Assembly (NCBI GenBank): GCA_913775725.1
Contig: CAJYNG010000009.1
Coordinates: 1 to 64,000 of the forward strand
DNA length: 64,000 nucleotides
Direction: 5' to 3'
DNA from: an uncultured Stenotrophomonas sp.
GTDB lineage: Bacteria; Pseudomonadota; Gammaproteobacteria; Xanthomonadales; Xanthomonadaceae
In this document: in pieces, positions 18,276 to 27,249 of the stretch
Position numbering within the stretch: the first letter of the stretch is position 1
How the letters are laid out: the number at the start of each line of letters is the position of its first letter
Position numbers and translations under genes: made by a program
Notes under the pieces: model-generated
The model's input: only the letters and a program-made list of their open reading frames with translations
Database searches by the model: none
Told to the model about the DNA's origin: nothing

Positions 18276-18554
18276 ATGGAAATCAAGTCCGACAACCCCG
18301 ACCACGGCTTCCAGTTCCCCGGCCAGTTCGAGCTCAGCGCCATGGGCCCGGCCAACCGCGGCCTGGAGCATGAGCTTCCCCGCCTGCTACTGGCTGCCGG
18401 CATTGATGTCGTGAATGAACGCATCAGCTGGAAGCATTCGTCCAACGGCAAGTACGTGTCCGTCCGCATCGTGTTCAAGGCCGAGAGCCGCGAACAGTAC
18501 GACCTGGCCCACCAGGCGCTGCGCGACCACCCGGAAGTGAAGTGGACGCTGTAG
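18276..18554 (+). CDS. ybeD: YbeD-family (DUF493) regulatory protein
   Basis: A 92-residue small cytoplasmic protein of the UPF0250/DUF493 family with an ACT-like fold ([12 protein letters not shown] opening, [16 protein letters not shown] strand-helix). In enterobacteria it sits between the dac gene and lipB, as here. The lipB GTG start lies within its last codons (13-base overlap), so lipB translation is coupled to it. Its biochemical role is unknown; a link to lipoate metabolism is contextual only. Confidence 0.93.
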   Translation: MEIKSDNPDHGFQFPGQFELSAMGPANRGLEHELPRLLLAAGIDVVNERISWKHSSNGKYVSVRIVFKAESREQYDLAHQALRDHPEVKWTL

Positions 18555-19252
18555 CCGACAGCTGCCCGGCCGAAGCCGCCCCGGAAAACCGCGCGCCGCG
18601 GCCGGCCGTGGTCCGTGACCTTGGGCGCCAGGCCTATGAGCCGGTGTGGCGTGCCATGCAGCGCTTCACCGACCAGCGCAGCGACGCCGATGCCGACGAG
18701 CTGTGGGTGGTCGAGCACGACCCGGTATTCACCCTGGGCCAGGCCGGCAAGGACGAGCACGTGCTGGCGCCGGGCGATATCCCGGTGCTGCACGTGGACC
18801 GCGGCGGCCAGGTGACCTATCACGGCCCCGGCCAGATCGTGGTCTATCCGCTGCTGCGCCTGCCGCGGCTGGGCATCGGTGTGCGCGATTACGTGTGCCG
18901 CATCGAGCAGGCCATCATCGACACCCTGGCCGAGTGGAACATCGGCGCCGAACGCCGCGAGGGCGCCCCGGGTGTCTACGTCGGTGGCGCGAAGATTGCC
19001 GCACTCGGCATCCGCGTGCGCCGCGGCTGCACCTTCCATGGCCTGGCGTTCAACGTGTCCATGGATCTGGAACCTTTCCACCGTATCAACCCCTGTGGCT
19101 ATCAGGGGTTGCAGGTGACCTCGGTGGTAGACTTGGGCGGCCCCTCCGGGATGAATGCCGTCAAGCCGGTGCTGCTGGACCACCTGGCCCGCCAGTTCGG
19201 CCTGCTGTTGCAGCACACGCCGGAACTGCCTGATCTTTCTGCGGCCGTCTGA
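18542..19252 (+). CDS. lipB: octanoyl-[acyl-carrier-protein]:protein octanoyltransferase LipB
   Basis: A 236-residue enzyme that moves octanoate from ACP to the lipoyl domains of 2-oxoacid dehydrogenases and GcvH. The conserved [14 protein letters not shown] motif (about 85-98), Lys 151 in GGAKIAALG and the nucleophilic Cys 185 in NPCGYQG are present. It begins with GTG inside ybeD; a run of about 20 non-conserved residues precedes the family core. lipA follows after 18 bp. Confidence 0.97.
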   Translation: MDAVADSCPAEAAPENRAPRPAVVRDLGRQAYEPVWRAMQRFTDQRSDADADELWVVEHDPVFTLGQAGKDEHVLAPGDIPVLHVDRGGQVTYHGPGQIVVYPLLRLPRLGIGVRDYVCRIEQAIIDTLAEWNIGAERREGAPGVYVGGAKIAALGIRVRRGCTFHGLAFNVSMDLEPFHRINPCGYQGLQVTSVVDLGGPSGMNAVKPVLLDHLARQFGLLLQHTPELPDLSAAV

Positions 19253-19270
19253 CCGCCCCCCGGAACTGCC

Positions 19271-20281
19271 ATGACTGAAACCACCGCCCGTTCCATTCCC
19301 CTGCAGATCGTGCAGGGCGACTCTCCGTCCGCCGCGCCGTTGCAGGCCGGGGTCAAGCAGCTGGGCGGTGACAAGATCAACCGTTCGCCGGTGCAGTTCG
19401 CCGACGCGCCGGTGCTGCGCAAGCCGTCCTGGATCCGCGTGCGCATTCCCTCGGGCAATGCCGTGCAGAACCTGAAGGCGAAGCTCCGCGAGAACCGTCT
19501 GGTGACCGTGTGCGAGGAAGCCAGCTGCCCGAACATCCACGAGTGCTTCGGTCACGGCACCGCCACCTTCATGATCCTCGGCGAAGTCTGCACGCGCCGC
19601 TGCTCGTTCTGCGACGTGGCCCACGGCCGCCCGAAGCCGCCGGATGCCAACGAACCGGCCAGCCTCGGCCAGACCGTGGCCGACATGGGTCTGAAGTACG
19701 TGGTGGTGACCAGCGTCGACCGCGATGACCTGCGCGACGGCGGTGCCCAGCACTTCGTCGACTGCATCAGCGCCATCCGCGCGAAGTCGCCGGGTACCCG
19801 CATCGAAGTGCTGACCCCGGACTTCCGTGGCAAGGGCCGCATGGAGCGCGCGCTGGAGATCCTGGCGCAGAACCCGCCGGATGTGTTCAACCACAACATC
19901 GAAACCGTGCCGGACCTGTACCGCAACGTGCGTCCGGGTGCGGACTACCAGTGGTCGCTGAACCTGCTGAAGAACTTCAAGGCGCAGCATCCGGAGGTGC
20001 CGACCAAGAGCGGGATCATGCTGGGCCTGGGCGAAGAGTTCGAGCAGATCAAGGCCACCATGCGCGACCTGCGCGCGCATGACGTGGACATGATCACCAT
20101 TGGCCAGTACCTGCAGCCGACCGCGCACCACCACCCGGTGCTGAAGTACTGGACCCCCGAGGACTACAAGGCGCTGGAAGACTACGGCTACGAGCTGGGC
20201 TTCAGCCACGTGGCCTCCGGCCCGATGGTGCGCTCGTCGTACCACGCCGACGTCCAGGCCAAGGGCGCAGGGGTTTCCTGA
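19271..20281 (+). CDS. lipA: lipoyl synthase
   Basis: A 336-residue radical-SAM enzyme that inserts two sulfurs into protein-bound octanoate. The auxiliary cluster ligands are Cys 81, 86 and 92 ([12 protein letters not shown]); the radical-SAM cluster ligands are Cys 107, 111 and 114 (CTRRCSFC). The C-terminal RSSYHA supplies the Ser ligand. Length is typical. It closes the ybeD-lipB-lipA operon and is followed by hairpin repeats. Confidence 0.98.
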   Translation: MTETTARSIPLQIVQGDSPSAAPLQAGVKQLGGDKINRSPVQFADAPVLRKPSWIRVRIPSGNAVQNLKAKLRENRLVTVCEEASCPNIHECFGHGTATFMILGEVCTRRCSFCDVAHGRPKPPDANEPASLGQTVADMGLKYVVVTSVDRDDLRDGGAQHFVDCISAIRAKSPGTRIEVLTPDFRGKGRMERALEILAQNPPDVFNHNIETVPDLYRNVRPGADYQWSLNLLKNFKAQHPEVPTKSGIMLGLGEEFEQIKATMRDLRAHDVDMITIGQYLQPTAHHHPVLKYWTPEDYKALEDYGYELGFSHVASGPMVRSSYHADVQAKGAGVS

Positions 20282-20317
20282 CACCCTGCCGGTGGGTGGG
20301 AGCTGCTTCTCCTGTGG

Positions 20318-20338
20318 GTGCGGACCGTTGGTCCGCAC
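20318..20338. repeat. GTGCGGACC hairpin repeat
   Basis: GTGCGGACC-GTT-GGTCCGCAC, a member of the GTGTCGACC-like short hairpin class, downstream of lipA. Confidence 0.65.
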
Positions 20339-20351
20339 ACCTCTGCCTGCG

Positions 20352-20414
20352 GTAGAGCCGAGCCCATGCTCGGCTGCTTGCTGCCGGCCAGCCGAGCATG
20401 GGCTCGGCTCTACA
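20352..20414. repeat. SMAG/GTAG REP dimer
   Basis: GTAGAGCCGAGCCCATGCTCGGC and its inverted partner ending GGCTCTACA, in the 278-bp gap between lipA and prc. Confidence 0.9.
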
Positions 20415-20559
20415 TGCATTCACAATTTGCTACACCGGCCCCGCTAGGCTGGTTTTCCACCGAGCGCAGCCGGGTGACAAACCCGGCAACTTTCGGCACT
20501 GTCGTGGTGTCTGAACACCCCGCAGTCTCCCCCTTGGCAAGGCGCCTTCGAGCACGTCA

Positions 20560-22737
20560 ATGAAATTCAAAGCCCCCGCATTCCTGATGGCCCTGGCGCT
20601 GGTCGCGCCGCTGGCGCTGGCGGCCAAGGCCGACTCGCCGGCATTGCCCGCCGCGGCAACCGCCGATCAGGTGACCACCTCCAAGCTGGTGTACGGCCTG
20701 CTGTCCGACAGCCGTTACGCCTACCGCCCGCGTGCGCTGGACGAGGCCACCTCCAAGGACGTGTTCAAGCGCTACCTGGAGACGCTGGACGGCGGCAAGC
20801 AGTACTTCACCCAGACCGACGTGGCGCGCTTCGCGCCGTTCGAAGCCAACATCTCCTCGGCCATCCGTGGCGGCGAGCTGGAGCCGGCGTTCCAGGTGTT
20901 CGCGGTCTACAAGCAGCGCGTCGGCGAACGTGTGGCCTATGCGCGCAAGCTGCTCAAGCAGGAGCCGGACTTCACCACCGACGAGCGCTTCGAATACGAC
21001 CGCAAGAAGGTGCCGTGGGCGGCCAGCAGCGCCGAACTGGATGAGCTGTGGCGCAAATCGGTCAAGAACGACTGGCTGCGCCTGAAGCTGGCCGGCAAGA
21101 AGCCGGACGACATCCGCAAGACGCTGGACAAGCGCTATGCCACGCTGGAGAAGTCGGTCAATGAACTGAAGGGCGAAGACGTCTTCCAGTTCTTCATGAA
21201 TTCGTACACCAGCGCGGTTGATCCGCACACGGATTACTTCACTCCGCGCACCGCCGAGAACTTCAACCAGGCGATGTCGCTGTCGCTGGAAGGCATCGGC
21301 GCGCAGCTGCAGCGCCAGGACGACGTGGTGGTGATCCGCGAGATCATCGCCGGTGGTCCGGCCGCGGTGGACGGCACGTTGAAGCCGGGTGACCGCATCG
21401 TTGGCGTTGGCCAGGGCAAGTCCGGTCTGGTCGAGGACGTGATCGGCTGGCGCATCGACGATGTCGTGGCCAAGATCCGTGGCGCCAAGGACACCCAGGT
21501 CAAGCTGGAATTCATTCCGGCTGCCGAAGGTGCCGACGGCAAGCACCACACCCTGGTGCTGACCCGCCAGAAGGTGCGCCTGGCCGAACAGGCCGCCAAG
21601 GGCGAGACCATGACCATTCCGGCCGCCAATGGTGAGCCGGCGCGCAAGATCGGCGTGATCAAGCTGCCGACCTTCTACCAGGACTTCGAAGGACGTCGCC
21701 GCAATGCGGCCGACTACGCCTCGGCCACCCGCGACGTGGCCAAATTGCTGGCTGGCTTCAAGAACGACAAGCTGGATGGCGTGGTGCTGGACCTGCGCAA
21801 CAACGGCGGTGGTTCGCTGGATGAAGCCATCGAACTGACCGGCCTGTTCATCGAGCAGGGCCCGGTGGTGCAGGTGCGTGAGTCCGGTGGCCGCGTCACC
21901 GTCAACAGCGACCGCAACCAGGGCGTGGCGTGGGATGGCCCGCTGGCAGTGCTGATCAACCGCGGTTCGGCCTCGGCTTCGGAGATCTTCGCCGGTGCCA
22001 TCCAGGACTACGGCCGCGGCCTGGTGATCGGTGAGACCAGCTTCGGCAAGGGCACCGTGCAGAACATCGTCGACCTCGACCGTTGGCCGAGTGGCGAGAC
22101 CCAGCGCTTCGGCCAGGTCAAGCTGACCATTGCCCAGTTCTTCCGCATCAGCGGCAGCAGCACCCAGCACAAGGGTGTGGTGCCGGACCTGGCCTTCCCG
22201 GCCAGTGTCGATGCCACCGAATTCGGCGAGAGCACCTACGACAACGCGCTGCCGTGGACCCGCATCGCTGCCGTGCCTCACACCCAGTACGGCAACTTCG
22301 CGCCGCTGCTGCCGAAGCTGGAAACCCGCCACGACACCCGCATCGCCACTGACAAGGAGTTCCAGTGGTGGAACGAGGACGTGCAGCAGTTCCGCACCGA
22401 GGCCGCGAAGAAGTACATCTCGCTCAACGAGGCCACCCGCCGCGCCGAGCGTGAGCGCCAGGATACCCAGCGCAAGGAGCGCCAGGTGCAGCGCAAGGAA
22501 CTGGGCCTGGCCCTGGACCCGCTGGCCGATGACAGCAGCGATGACGGCCTGACCGGCAACGAGCGTGACATCGTGAAGGATGCCGCGCGCGAGAAGGCTG
22601 CCGAGAAGCGTCCGGACCCGCTGCTGCGCGAGTCGGCCTCGATCCTGGCCGACGCCGTGAACCTGTTGGCCAACGACCGCCCGCTGTCGGCCCAGGTGCT
22701 GCCGCAGTCCACTGGCGCCGGTCGCTGGGCGGACTGA
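20560..22737 (+). CDS. prc: carboxy-terminal processing (tail-specific) protease Prc
   Basis: A 725-residue periplasmic S41 protease with a signal peptide (ends ALAAKA). Layout: N-terminal helical domain (about 30-220), PDZ domain (about 235-320, EGIGAQLQRQDD and GGPAAVDGTLKPGDRI), protease core with VVLDLRNNGGGSLDEA. The nucleophilic Ser lies in GSASASEIFA (about 469-478) and the catalytic Lys in ETSFGKGTVQ. A DUF3340-type C-terminal domain (about 560-700) completes the Prc form. It trims C-termini of envelope proteins such as PBPs and acts with lytic transglycosylases in other gammaproteobacteria. Confidence 0.96.
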   Translation: MKFKAPAFLMALALVAPLALAAKADSPALPAAATADQVTTSKLVYGLLSDSRYAYRPRALDEATSKDVFKRYLETLDGGKQYFTQTDVARFAPFEANISSAIRGGELEPAFQVFAVYKQRVGERVAYARKLLKQEPDFTTDERFEYDRKKVPWAASSAELDELWRKSVKNDWLRLKLAGKKPDDIRKTLDKRYATLEKSVNELKGEDVFQFFMNSYTSAVDPHTDYFTPRTAENFNQAMSLSLEGIGAQLQRQDDVVVIREIIAGGPAAVDGTLKPGDRIVGVGQGKSGLVEDVIGWRIDDVVAKIRGAKDTQVKLEFIPAAEGADGKHHTLVLTRQKVRLAEQAAKGETMTIPAANGEPARKIGVIKLPTFYQDFEGRRRNAADYASATRDVAKLLAGFKNDKLDGVVLDLRNNGGGSLDEAIELTGLFIEQGPVVQVRESGGRVTVNSDRNQGVAWDGPLAVLINRGSASASEIFAGAIQDYGRGLVIGETSFGKGTVQNIVDLDRWPSGETQRFGQVKLTIAQFFRISGSSTQHKGVVPDLAFPASVDATEFGESTYDNALPWTRIAAVPHTQYGNFAPLLPKLETRHDTRIATDKEFQWWNEDVQQFRTEAAKKYISLNEATRRAERERQDTQRKERQVQRKELGLALDPLADDSSDDGLTGNERDIVKDAAREKAAEKRPDPLLRESASILADAVNLLANDRPLSAQVLPQSTGAGRWAD

Positions 22738-22765
22738 GCACACACCCTCATGTGATACCGCAGGG

Positions 22766-22782
22766 GCCGGCATTGCCGGCCT
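22766..22782 (+). terminator. hairpin terminator after prc
   Basis: GGCCGGCA-T-TGCCGGCC-type stem followed by TTCTGCG; weak T tail. Confidence 0.5.
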
Positions 22783-22789
22783 TCTGCGT

Positions 22790-22854
22790 AAAAGGGGACG
22801 GAGGGGATTAAGTCGTTTGTGGCACAAGCGACTTAATCCCCTCCGTCCCCTTTT
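22790..22854. repeat. 65-bp near-perfect palindrome (AAAAGGGGACGGAGGGGATT...)
   Basis: Perfect 26-bp arms at 22790-22815 and 22829-22854, and the loop itself can pair TTGTG with CACAA. With T and A tails on both sides it can terminate in both directions. Confidence 0.8.
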
Positions 22855-22950
22855 ATGTGCATGAACCGGGAACAACGTGGGCGGCCGTGTCGACCTGCCG
22901 CACACGGCCGCGGGACTACCCTTGGCGGTAACGTCCTCGCAGGAGTACCC

Positions 22951-23541
22951 ATGCGGGCCTCTCGTCTTTCCAGTGCTGTTGTGGCGCTTGGCAGCGCCCT
23001 GATCCTGTCGGCCTGTGGTGGCCGCGCCGCCGACAGTACGTTGCTGCGCGAATCCTTCGATTCCGGCGACACGTTCTCGCGTACGGTCGACGGTCGCCCG
23101 GGCGACGCCTGCGAAGCGGCGCGGCGCACCCTGCTCAGCCAGGGCTACGCCATCGCCCGTTCCGACGAAGCGCAGGTGGAGGGCAACAAGAACTTCCAGC
23201 CGCGCGAAGACGACCACGAGCAGCTGGTGCTGCGCATTTCCTGCGCGCCGCGTGGCAGCCAGACGCTGGTATTCGTCAGCGCGGTGCAGGACCGCTATGC
23301 GCTGAAGAAGAGCCCAACGTCAGCCAGTGTCGGCGTCGGTGCGTTGGGCTCGGTGTCGCTGCCGTTCGGCAGCAATGACGACTCGCTGGTGAAAGTGGCC
23401 AGCAGCACGGTCACCGATGCCGGGTTCTATCAGCGCTTCTTCCAGCGCCTGCAGCAGTACCTGCCGGCGACTGCAGGCACACCCGCACCACCTCCGGCCG
23501 CACCACCGGAACCTGCACCGGCCAGCACGGACCAGCGTTGA
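22951..23541 (+). CDS. DUF2242-type lipoprotein
   Basis: A 196-residue lipoprotein: signal MRASRLSSAVVALGSALILSAC with Cys 22 as acceptor. The mature part resembles the DUF2242 family (FSRTVDGRPGDACEAARRTLLSQGY, EGNKNFQPREDDHEQLVLRISC). The C-terminal tail is Pro/Ala-rich. ATG at 22951 has AGGAG six bases upstream, which fixes the start. It overlaps the following gene. Function unknown; envelope-located. Confidence 0.85.
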   Translation: MRASRLSSAVVALGSALILSACGGRAADSTLLRESFDSGDTFSRTVDGRPGDACEAARRTLLSQGYAIARSDEAQVEGNKNFQPREDDHEQLVLRISCAPRGSQTLVFVSAVQDRYALKKSPTSASVGVGALGSVSLPFGSNDDSLVKVASSTVTDAGFYQRFFQRLQQYLPATAGTPAPPPAAPPEPAPASTDQR

Positions 23542-24797
23542 GGGTGCGCGCCAGTTTGATCGGCGTGGTTCTGCTGCTGGCGCCTGCGCTGGTCAGCGCG
23601 GCCATGGCGCCGGATTGCAGGCAAGGCCTGCTGCAGCGGCTTGGATGGCGCTTCGACGAGGCCATGGTCAGTGCCCCCCAGGTGCACGGCGGTCCGGTAT
23701 GCGCGCGCGCGTCGCTGGCTGAAGCACAGGCGGCGGGCGATCTGCGCGTGCAGTGGCCGGCCGGAATGCCCGCTGGGGCCCGCCAGGCAGTGCTGCAGGA
23801 GCTGCTGGATGACCCTGCGACGGTCTGTGCCTATGCCTTCCAGTTGGGCGCAGCCACGCAACGTGCAGCCTCGGCATTGCAGGCCAACCCCACCTTCCGC
23901 TTCTCCGGCCCGCAGCTGGGCTGGATCGGCTTCGGCCTGCAGGGGCCGCGCGCGCAAGGCTGGCAGCGCACGCGCAGTTTCGGCCGCGGCTTCGTGCCCA
24001 GTGCAGGCAACAGTCAGGCGCTGCAGGCGTTCTACAGCGGTGCCGTGCGTGCCGAGTGCGGGGTCGGCCGCCAGGTCGCGCAGCTGGCTACGCAACGAGA
24101 GCTGTATGGTGATGCCGCGTTCGATACGGAGTTCGCTGCGGATGAGCTGTCGATCGGCACCTTCCTCGCTCTGCATGGGACCGACAGCATCCTGCTCGGC
24201 GCGCATGCCGGCGATTTCTTCGCTGATGGCAAGGCGGTGCGTACCTCGGCGATGGGGCGGCAGGCGTTCGTCGGCGTGCCCGGTTTCATCGAACATGTGT
24301 ACGACAAGGGCACGCTGGACGACCTGAGCAACCAGGCCGAGAACTTCGTGGTGGTCGATGTGGGAGCGGACGCTGCGCAGGCGCTGGCGATGCACGGTGG
24401 ACTGGCCTGGTACGACCAGCGCAATGTCGAACTATGGAAACTCGCGCAGGACTTCCCGCGTATCGGCCAGCGCTACTTCGAGCGCCTGCTGTTCGAGCGC
24501 GATCCGGACCTTCGTGCACGGCTGGAACCGCGCTACCACGCCACGCTGATACGCATGGACCAGCTGCTGGACGATCCGTTCTACCAGCAGTTCGTGATCT
24601 ATGTGCACCCACGCGGTATACGTCCCATCGGCTACCACGTCGCCCGCCTGCTTGATCGCAACCCACGAACGCCGTTTTCGATCGACCTGGCGGTGCACAA
24701 TCTGCATACCACGCTCTACCGGCGTTGGCGCGAGGCGCAGCTGCGCCACTGCGCGGCTACCGGCAGGCCAGGCAGCCTGACCCTAGACCCCAACTGA
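23538..24797 (+). CDS. secreted protein of unknown function, TTG or GTG start
   Basis: A 419-residue exported protein not recognised. The signal peptide ends SAAMA. A region at about 165-215 (GAVRAECGVGRQVAQL then FDTEFAADELSIGTF) has a lone Cys and acidic residues that recall cysteine-hydrolase or transglutaminase-like active sites, but no family can be claimed. The C-terminal third contains YHVARLLDRNPRTPFSIDL. Start: TTG at 23538 overlaps the previous stop; GTG at 23544 is equally plausible. Translational coupling to the DUF2242 lipoprotein suggests a joint envelope role. Confidence 0.7.
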   Translation: MRVRASLIGVVLLLAPALVSAAMAPDCRQGLLQRLGWRFDEAMVSAPQVHGGPVCARASLAEAQAAGDLRVQWPAGMPAGARQAVLQELLDDPATVCAYAFQLGAATQRAASALQANPTFRFSGPQLGWIGFGLQGPRAQGWQRTRSFGRGFVPSAGNSQALQAFYSGAVRAECGVGRQVAQLATQRELYGDAAFDTEFAADELSIGTFLALHGTDSILLGAHAGDFFADGKAVRTSAMGRQAFVGVPGFIEHVYDKGTLDDLSNQAENFVVVDVGADAAQALAMHGGLAWYDQRNVELWKLAQDFPRIGQRYFERLLFERDPDLRARLEPRYHATLIRMDQLLDDPFYQQFVIYVHPRGIRPIGYHVARLLDRNPRTPFSIDLAVHNLHTTLYRRWREAQLRHCAATGRPGSLTLDPN

Positions 24798-24807
24798 AGG
24801 TGAAACA

Positions 24808-25713
24808 ATGGACATTGCAATGATCGGCCTCGGCCGCATGGGCGCCAATATGGCCCAGCGCCTGCATCGCGGCGGCCACCGCGTGGTTGGCTACGACCCG
24901 GGCGAAGGCGCCCGCCAGCGCGCCGCCGAGGCCGGCCTGGACGTGGTCGATTCGCTGGCAGCTGCCGTGGCGGCGCTGCCGGTACCGCGCGTGGTGTGGC
25001 TGATGGTGCCGGCCGGCGAAACCGTCGACCAGACGCTGGGCCAGCTGACCCCGCACCTGGCCGAGGGTGACATCGTCATCGACGGCGGCAACTCCAACTA
25101 CCAGGACTCGATCCGTCGTGCGAAAGCGCTGTCCGAGGACGACCTGGGCTATGTCGACTGCGGCACCAGCGGTGGCGTGTGGGGCCTGCAAGAAGGCTAC
25201 AGCCTGATGGTCGGTGGTGAAGCCGCGGTGGTGGAGCAGATCGCACCGCTGCTGCGCACGCTGGCACCGGCCGAAGACCGTGGCTGGGGTCGTGTCGGCC
25301 CGTCCGGCGCTGGCCACTTCACCAAGATGGTCCACAACGGCATCGAGTACGGAATGATGCAGGCCTACGCCGAAGGCTTCGCGCTGATGGAGCGCAAGCA
25401 GGAGATGGAACTGGACCTGGCCCAGGTGGCCGAAGTCTGGCGCCACGGCAGCGTGGTGCGTTCGTGGCTGCTGGACCTGAGCACCGAAGCGCTCAAGCGC
25501 AATCCCTCGCTGGATGGCATTGCGCCGTATGTGGAGGATTCCGGCGAAGGCCGCTGGACCGTTGCCGAAGCGATTGCCCTGGACGTGCCCGCGCCGGTGA
25601 TCACCCTGTCGCTGCTGGAACGCCTGCGCTCGCGCGAATCCAATTCGTTCACCGACCGCCTGCTGTCGGCGATGCGCAACGAATTCGGCGGCCACGCCAT
25701 CAAGAAGTCGTAA
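24808..25713 (+). CDS. gnd: 6-phosphogluconate dehydrogenase, decarboxylating (short type)
   Basis: A 301-residue enzyme that oxidises 6-phosphogluconate to ribulose-5-phosphate with CO2 release. The Rossmann start IGLGRMGANMAQRL, the substrate motif CGTSGGVWGLQEGYSLMVGG and the catalytic Lys region GHFTKMVHNGIEYGMM are all present. At about 300 residues it is the short, usually NAD-linked GndA/YqeC type rather than the 470-residue E. coli Gnd. AAGGTGAAACA precedes the ATG. Confidence 0.94.
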   Translation: MDIAMIGLGRMGANMAQRLHRGGHRVVGYDPGEGARQRAAEAGLDVVDSLAAAVAALPVPRVVWLMVPAGETVDQTLGQLTPHLAEGDIVIDGGNSNYQDSIRRAKALSEDDLGYVDCGTSGGVWGLQEGYSLMVGGEAAVVEQIAPLLRTLAPAEDRGWGRVGPSGAGHFTKMVHNGIEYGMMQAYAEGFALMERKQEMELDLAQVAEVWRHGSVVRSWLLDLSTEALKRNPSLDGIAPYVEDSGEGRWTVAEAIALDVPAPVITLSLLERLRSRESNSFTDRLLSAMRNEFGGHAIKKS

Positions 25714-25723
25714 GCACTGCGGT

Positions 25724-25764
25724 GGGGTCAGAGCCCTTCGGCGTTGCCGAAGGGATCCGACCCC
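25724..25764. terminator. GGGGTCAGAGCC-type hairpin after gnd
   Basis: GGGGTCAGAGCCCTTCGGC and GCCGAAGGGATCCGACCCC form a long stem. A second related hairpin lies at 25774-25810. Together with repeats at 25822-25844, 25875-25894 and 25926-25950 it fills the 322-bp gap to the next gene. Confidence 0.65.
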
Positions 25765-25821
25765 AGGCAGATCGGGGTCGGATCCTTTTCCGGGGGAAAA
25801 GACTCTGACCTCACAAAAGCA

Positions 25822-25844
25822 GTCGAGCATGGCTCGACGCTACA
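25822..25844. repeat. SMAG/GTAG REP monomer
   Basis: GTCGAGCATGGCTCGACGCTACA, one base off the copy at position 3. Confidence 0.7.
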
Positions 25845-25874
25845 AAATCCGTCTCCGATCGTTTCCACGTCGAT

Positions 25875-25894
25875 GTGTCGACCAAGGTCGACAC
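25875..25894. repeat. GTGTCGACC hairpin repeat
   Basis: GTGTCGACC-AA-GGTCGACAC followed by CTACC. Confidence 0.7.
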
Positions 25895-25925
25895 CTACCG
25901 TCGGGCGCGGGAATCTGTCGAAGGC

Positions 25926-25950
25926 GGGGCGGGGCGGGGCGGGGCGGGGC
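25926..25950 (+). repeat. (GGGGC)5 microsatellite
   Basis: Five perfect tandem GGGGC units, a possible G-quadruplex and a slippage-prone tract, downstream of two convergent genes. Confidence 0.85.
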
Positions 25951-26035
25951 GGACCCACCCCGCCATCCACGGAACGCCCGCTTTTGACGTTGCCGTTGCC
26001 GTTGATTCGGCAGGTGCAGGGCGCAGCCCTGCCGA

Positions 26036-27079
26036 TCACCCCAACGCGATTCGCCGCCCTTCGCGCGCGCTGTCCATGCCGGCCTGCAGCAGCCGCATCA
26101 GCTGCAATGCCTGCACCACGCTGACCGTCGCTTCACCGTCGCCATGCATCGACGCTGCGAACTGCACATACAACCGACGATAGTCGCCGGGCAGGTTGTC
26201 GACGGTGCTGCGCAGAACATTGTCTTCGTCATCGCAACGCACCAGTTCGCCATGCCGCGGATCGATGCCCCAGCCCGGCGCACCAGGTGCCACACCGCGG
26301 CGCAGCTGCGCCTCCTGCACGTCCAGGCCGTGCTTGATCCAGCTGGCCTTGCTGCCATGCACGCTGAAGTGTGGCGTCTGTGCTGCGACCAGCGAACCGG
26401 AATGGATGATCGCGCGATGCCGCGGGTAGTGCAGTACTGCGTGGAAGTAGTCGATGCCGCTGCCGCCTTCGCGCTGCACGGCCAGATCGGCATCGATGGC
26501 CTCGGGCCAGCCGAACAGCACCAGCATCTGGTCCAGCAGGTGCGGGCCGAGGTCGTACCACAGGCCACTGCCCGGGCCGTCCTGCTCACGCCAGCGCTCA
26601 CGCACCTGTGGCCGGTAGCGGTCGAAGTGTGCGTGGCATTCGGCCACGTCGCCGAGCGTGCCTTCGGCCAGCAGTGCCTGCAGGGTGAGGAAATCCGAAT
26701 CGAAGCGCCGGTTCTGGAACACCGTAGCGATGCGTCCGGCCTTGCGCGCGGCCGCCAGCACCGTTTCCGCTTCGGCCACATCCAGTGCGAACGGCTTGTC
26801 GACCAGCACGTGTTTGCCAGCGGCCAGTGCGGCAACTGCCAGCGGCGCATGCTGTTCGTTCGGTGTGGCGATCACCACCGCATCCACTGCTGGATCGTCG
26901 AACACCTCCTGCGGCGTGGCGCGTACGTGTACGTCGCTGAACGCGCGCAGCAGGGTGTCGCGTTGCGAACTGACAATGCTGTGCAGCACCAGCCCGGGGG
27001 TGTGCTGGATCAGCGGTGCATGGAAGACGCGTCCGGCGAGGCCATAACCGATCAGGGCCAGTTGCAGGTCGGGGCGCAT
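26036..27079 (-). CDS. Gfo/Idh/MocA-family oxidoreductase
   Basis: A 347-residue NAD(P)-dependent sugar-type dehydrogenase. The Rossmann motif GYGLAGRVFHAPLI, the nicotinamide-site DKPFALDVAEAE (family motif EKP replaced by DKP) and the catalytic WYDLGPHLLDQML region are visible, followed by the Gfo/Idh C-terminal alpha/beta domain. Substrate unknown; the nearest known group is YhhX/MviM-like. It stands alone, divergent from the BON-domain gene, with a GAACCGTT inverted repeat between them. Confidence 0.9.
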   Translation of the reverse strand: MRPDLQLALIGYGLAGRVFHAPLIQHTPGLVLHSIVSSQRDTLLRAFSDVHVRATPQEVFDDPAVDAVVIATPNEQHAPLAVAALAAGKHVLVDKPFALDVAEAETVLAAARKAGRIATVFQNRRFDSDFLTLQALLAEGTLGDVAECHAHFDRYRPQVRERWREQDGPGSGLWYDLGPHLLDQMLVLFGWPEAIDADLAVQREGGSGIDYFHAVLHYPRHRAIIHSGSLVAAQTPHFSVHGSKASWIKHGLDVQEAQLRRGVAPGAPGWGIDPRHGELVRCDDEDNVLRSTVDNLPGDYRRLYVQFAASMHGDGEATVSVVQALQLMRLLQAGMDSAREGRRIALG

Positions 27080-27138
27080 GGCAGAGCTCCGGCAGTGGGA
27101 AGGGCAGGGTAAACGACGGGTGCTGGCAGGCCAAAACT

Positions 27139-27163
27139 GAACCGTTGCCGTTGGAAACGGTTC
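27139..27163. promoter_or_regulatory. inverted repeat GAACCGTT-N9-AACGGTTC
   Basis: A perfect 8-bp dyad in the 170-bp divergent region between the Gfo/Idh and BON-domain genes. A related GGAACCGTT occurs at 42107 and 48157. A regulator or ECF-sigma site is possible. Confidence 0.35.
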
Positions 27164-27249
27164 GATTCACGGCGGCATGACCGCAACGCCACGCCTGCTC
27201 TACGGCGGCTTGTCCAGACTGGCAGCACATCCCGAAGGAGTACGACACG

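Noticed and set aside
16838-20419. Very long minus-strand open frame antisense to the CsgG-like, ybeD, lipB and lipA genes
   Set aside because: It runs across four well-conserved plus-strand genes and a repeat-filled gap, and its translation is low-complexity His/Ala/Gly/Arg typical of antisense frames in high-GC DNA.
20557-23217. Long minus-strand open frame antisense to prc
   Set aside because: Prc on the plus strand has complete catalytic motifs; the antisense product has none.
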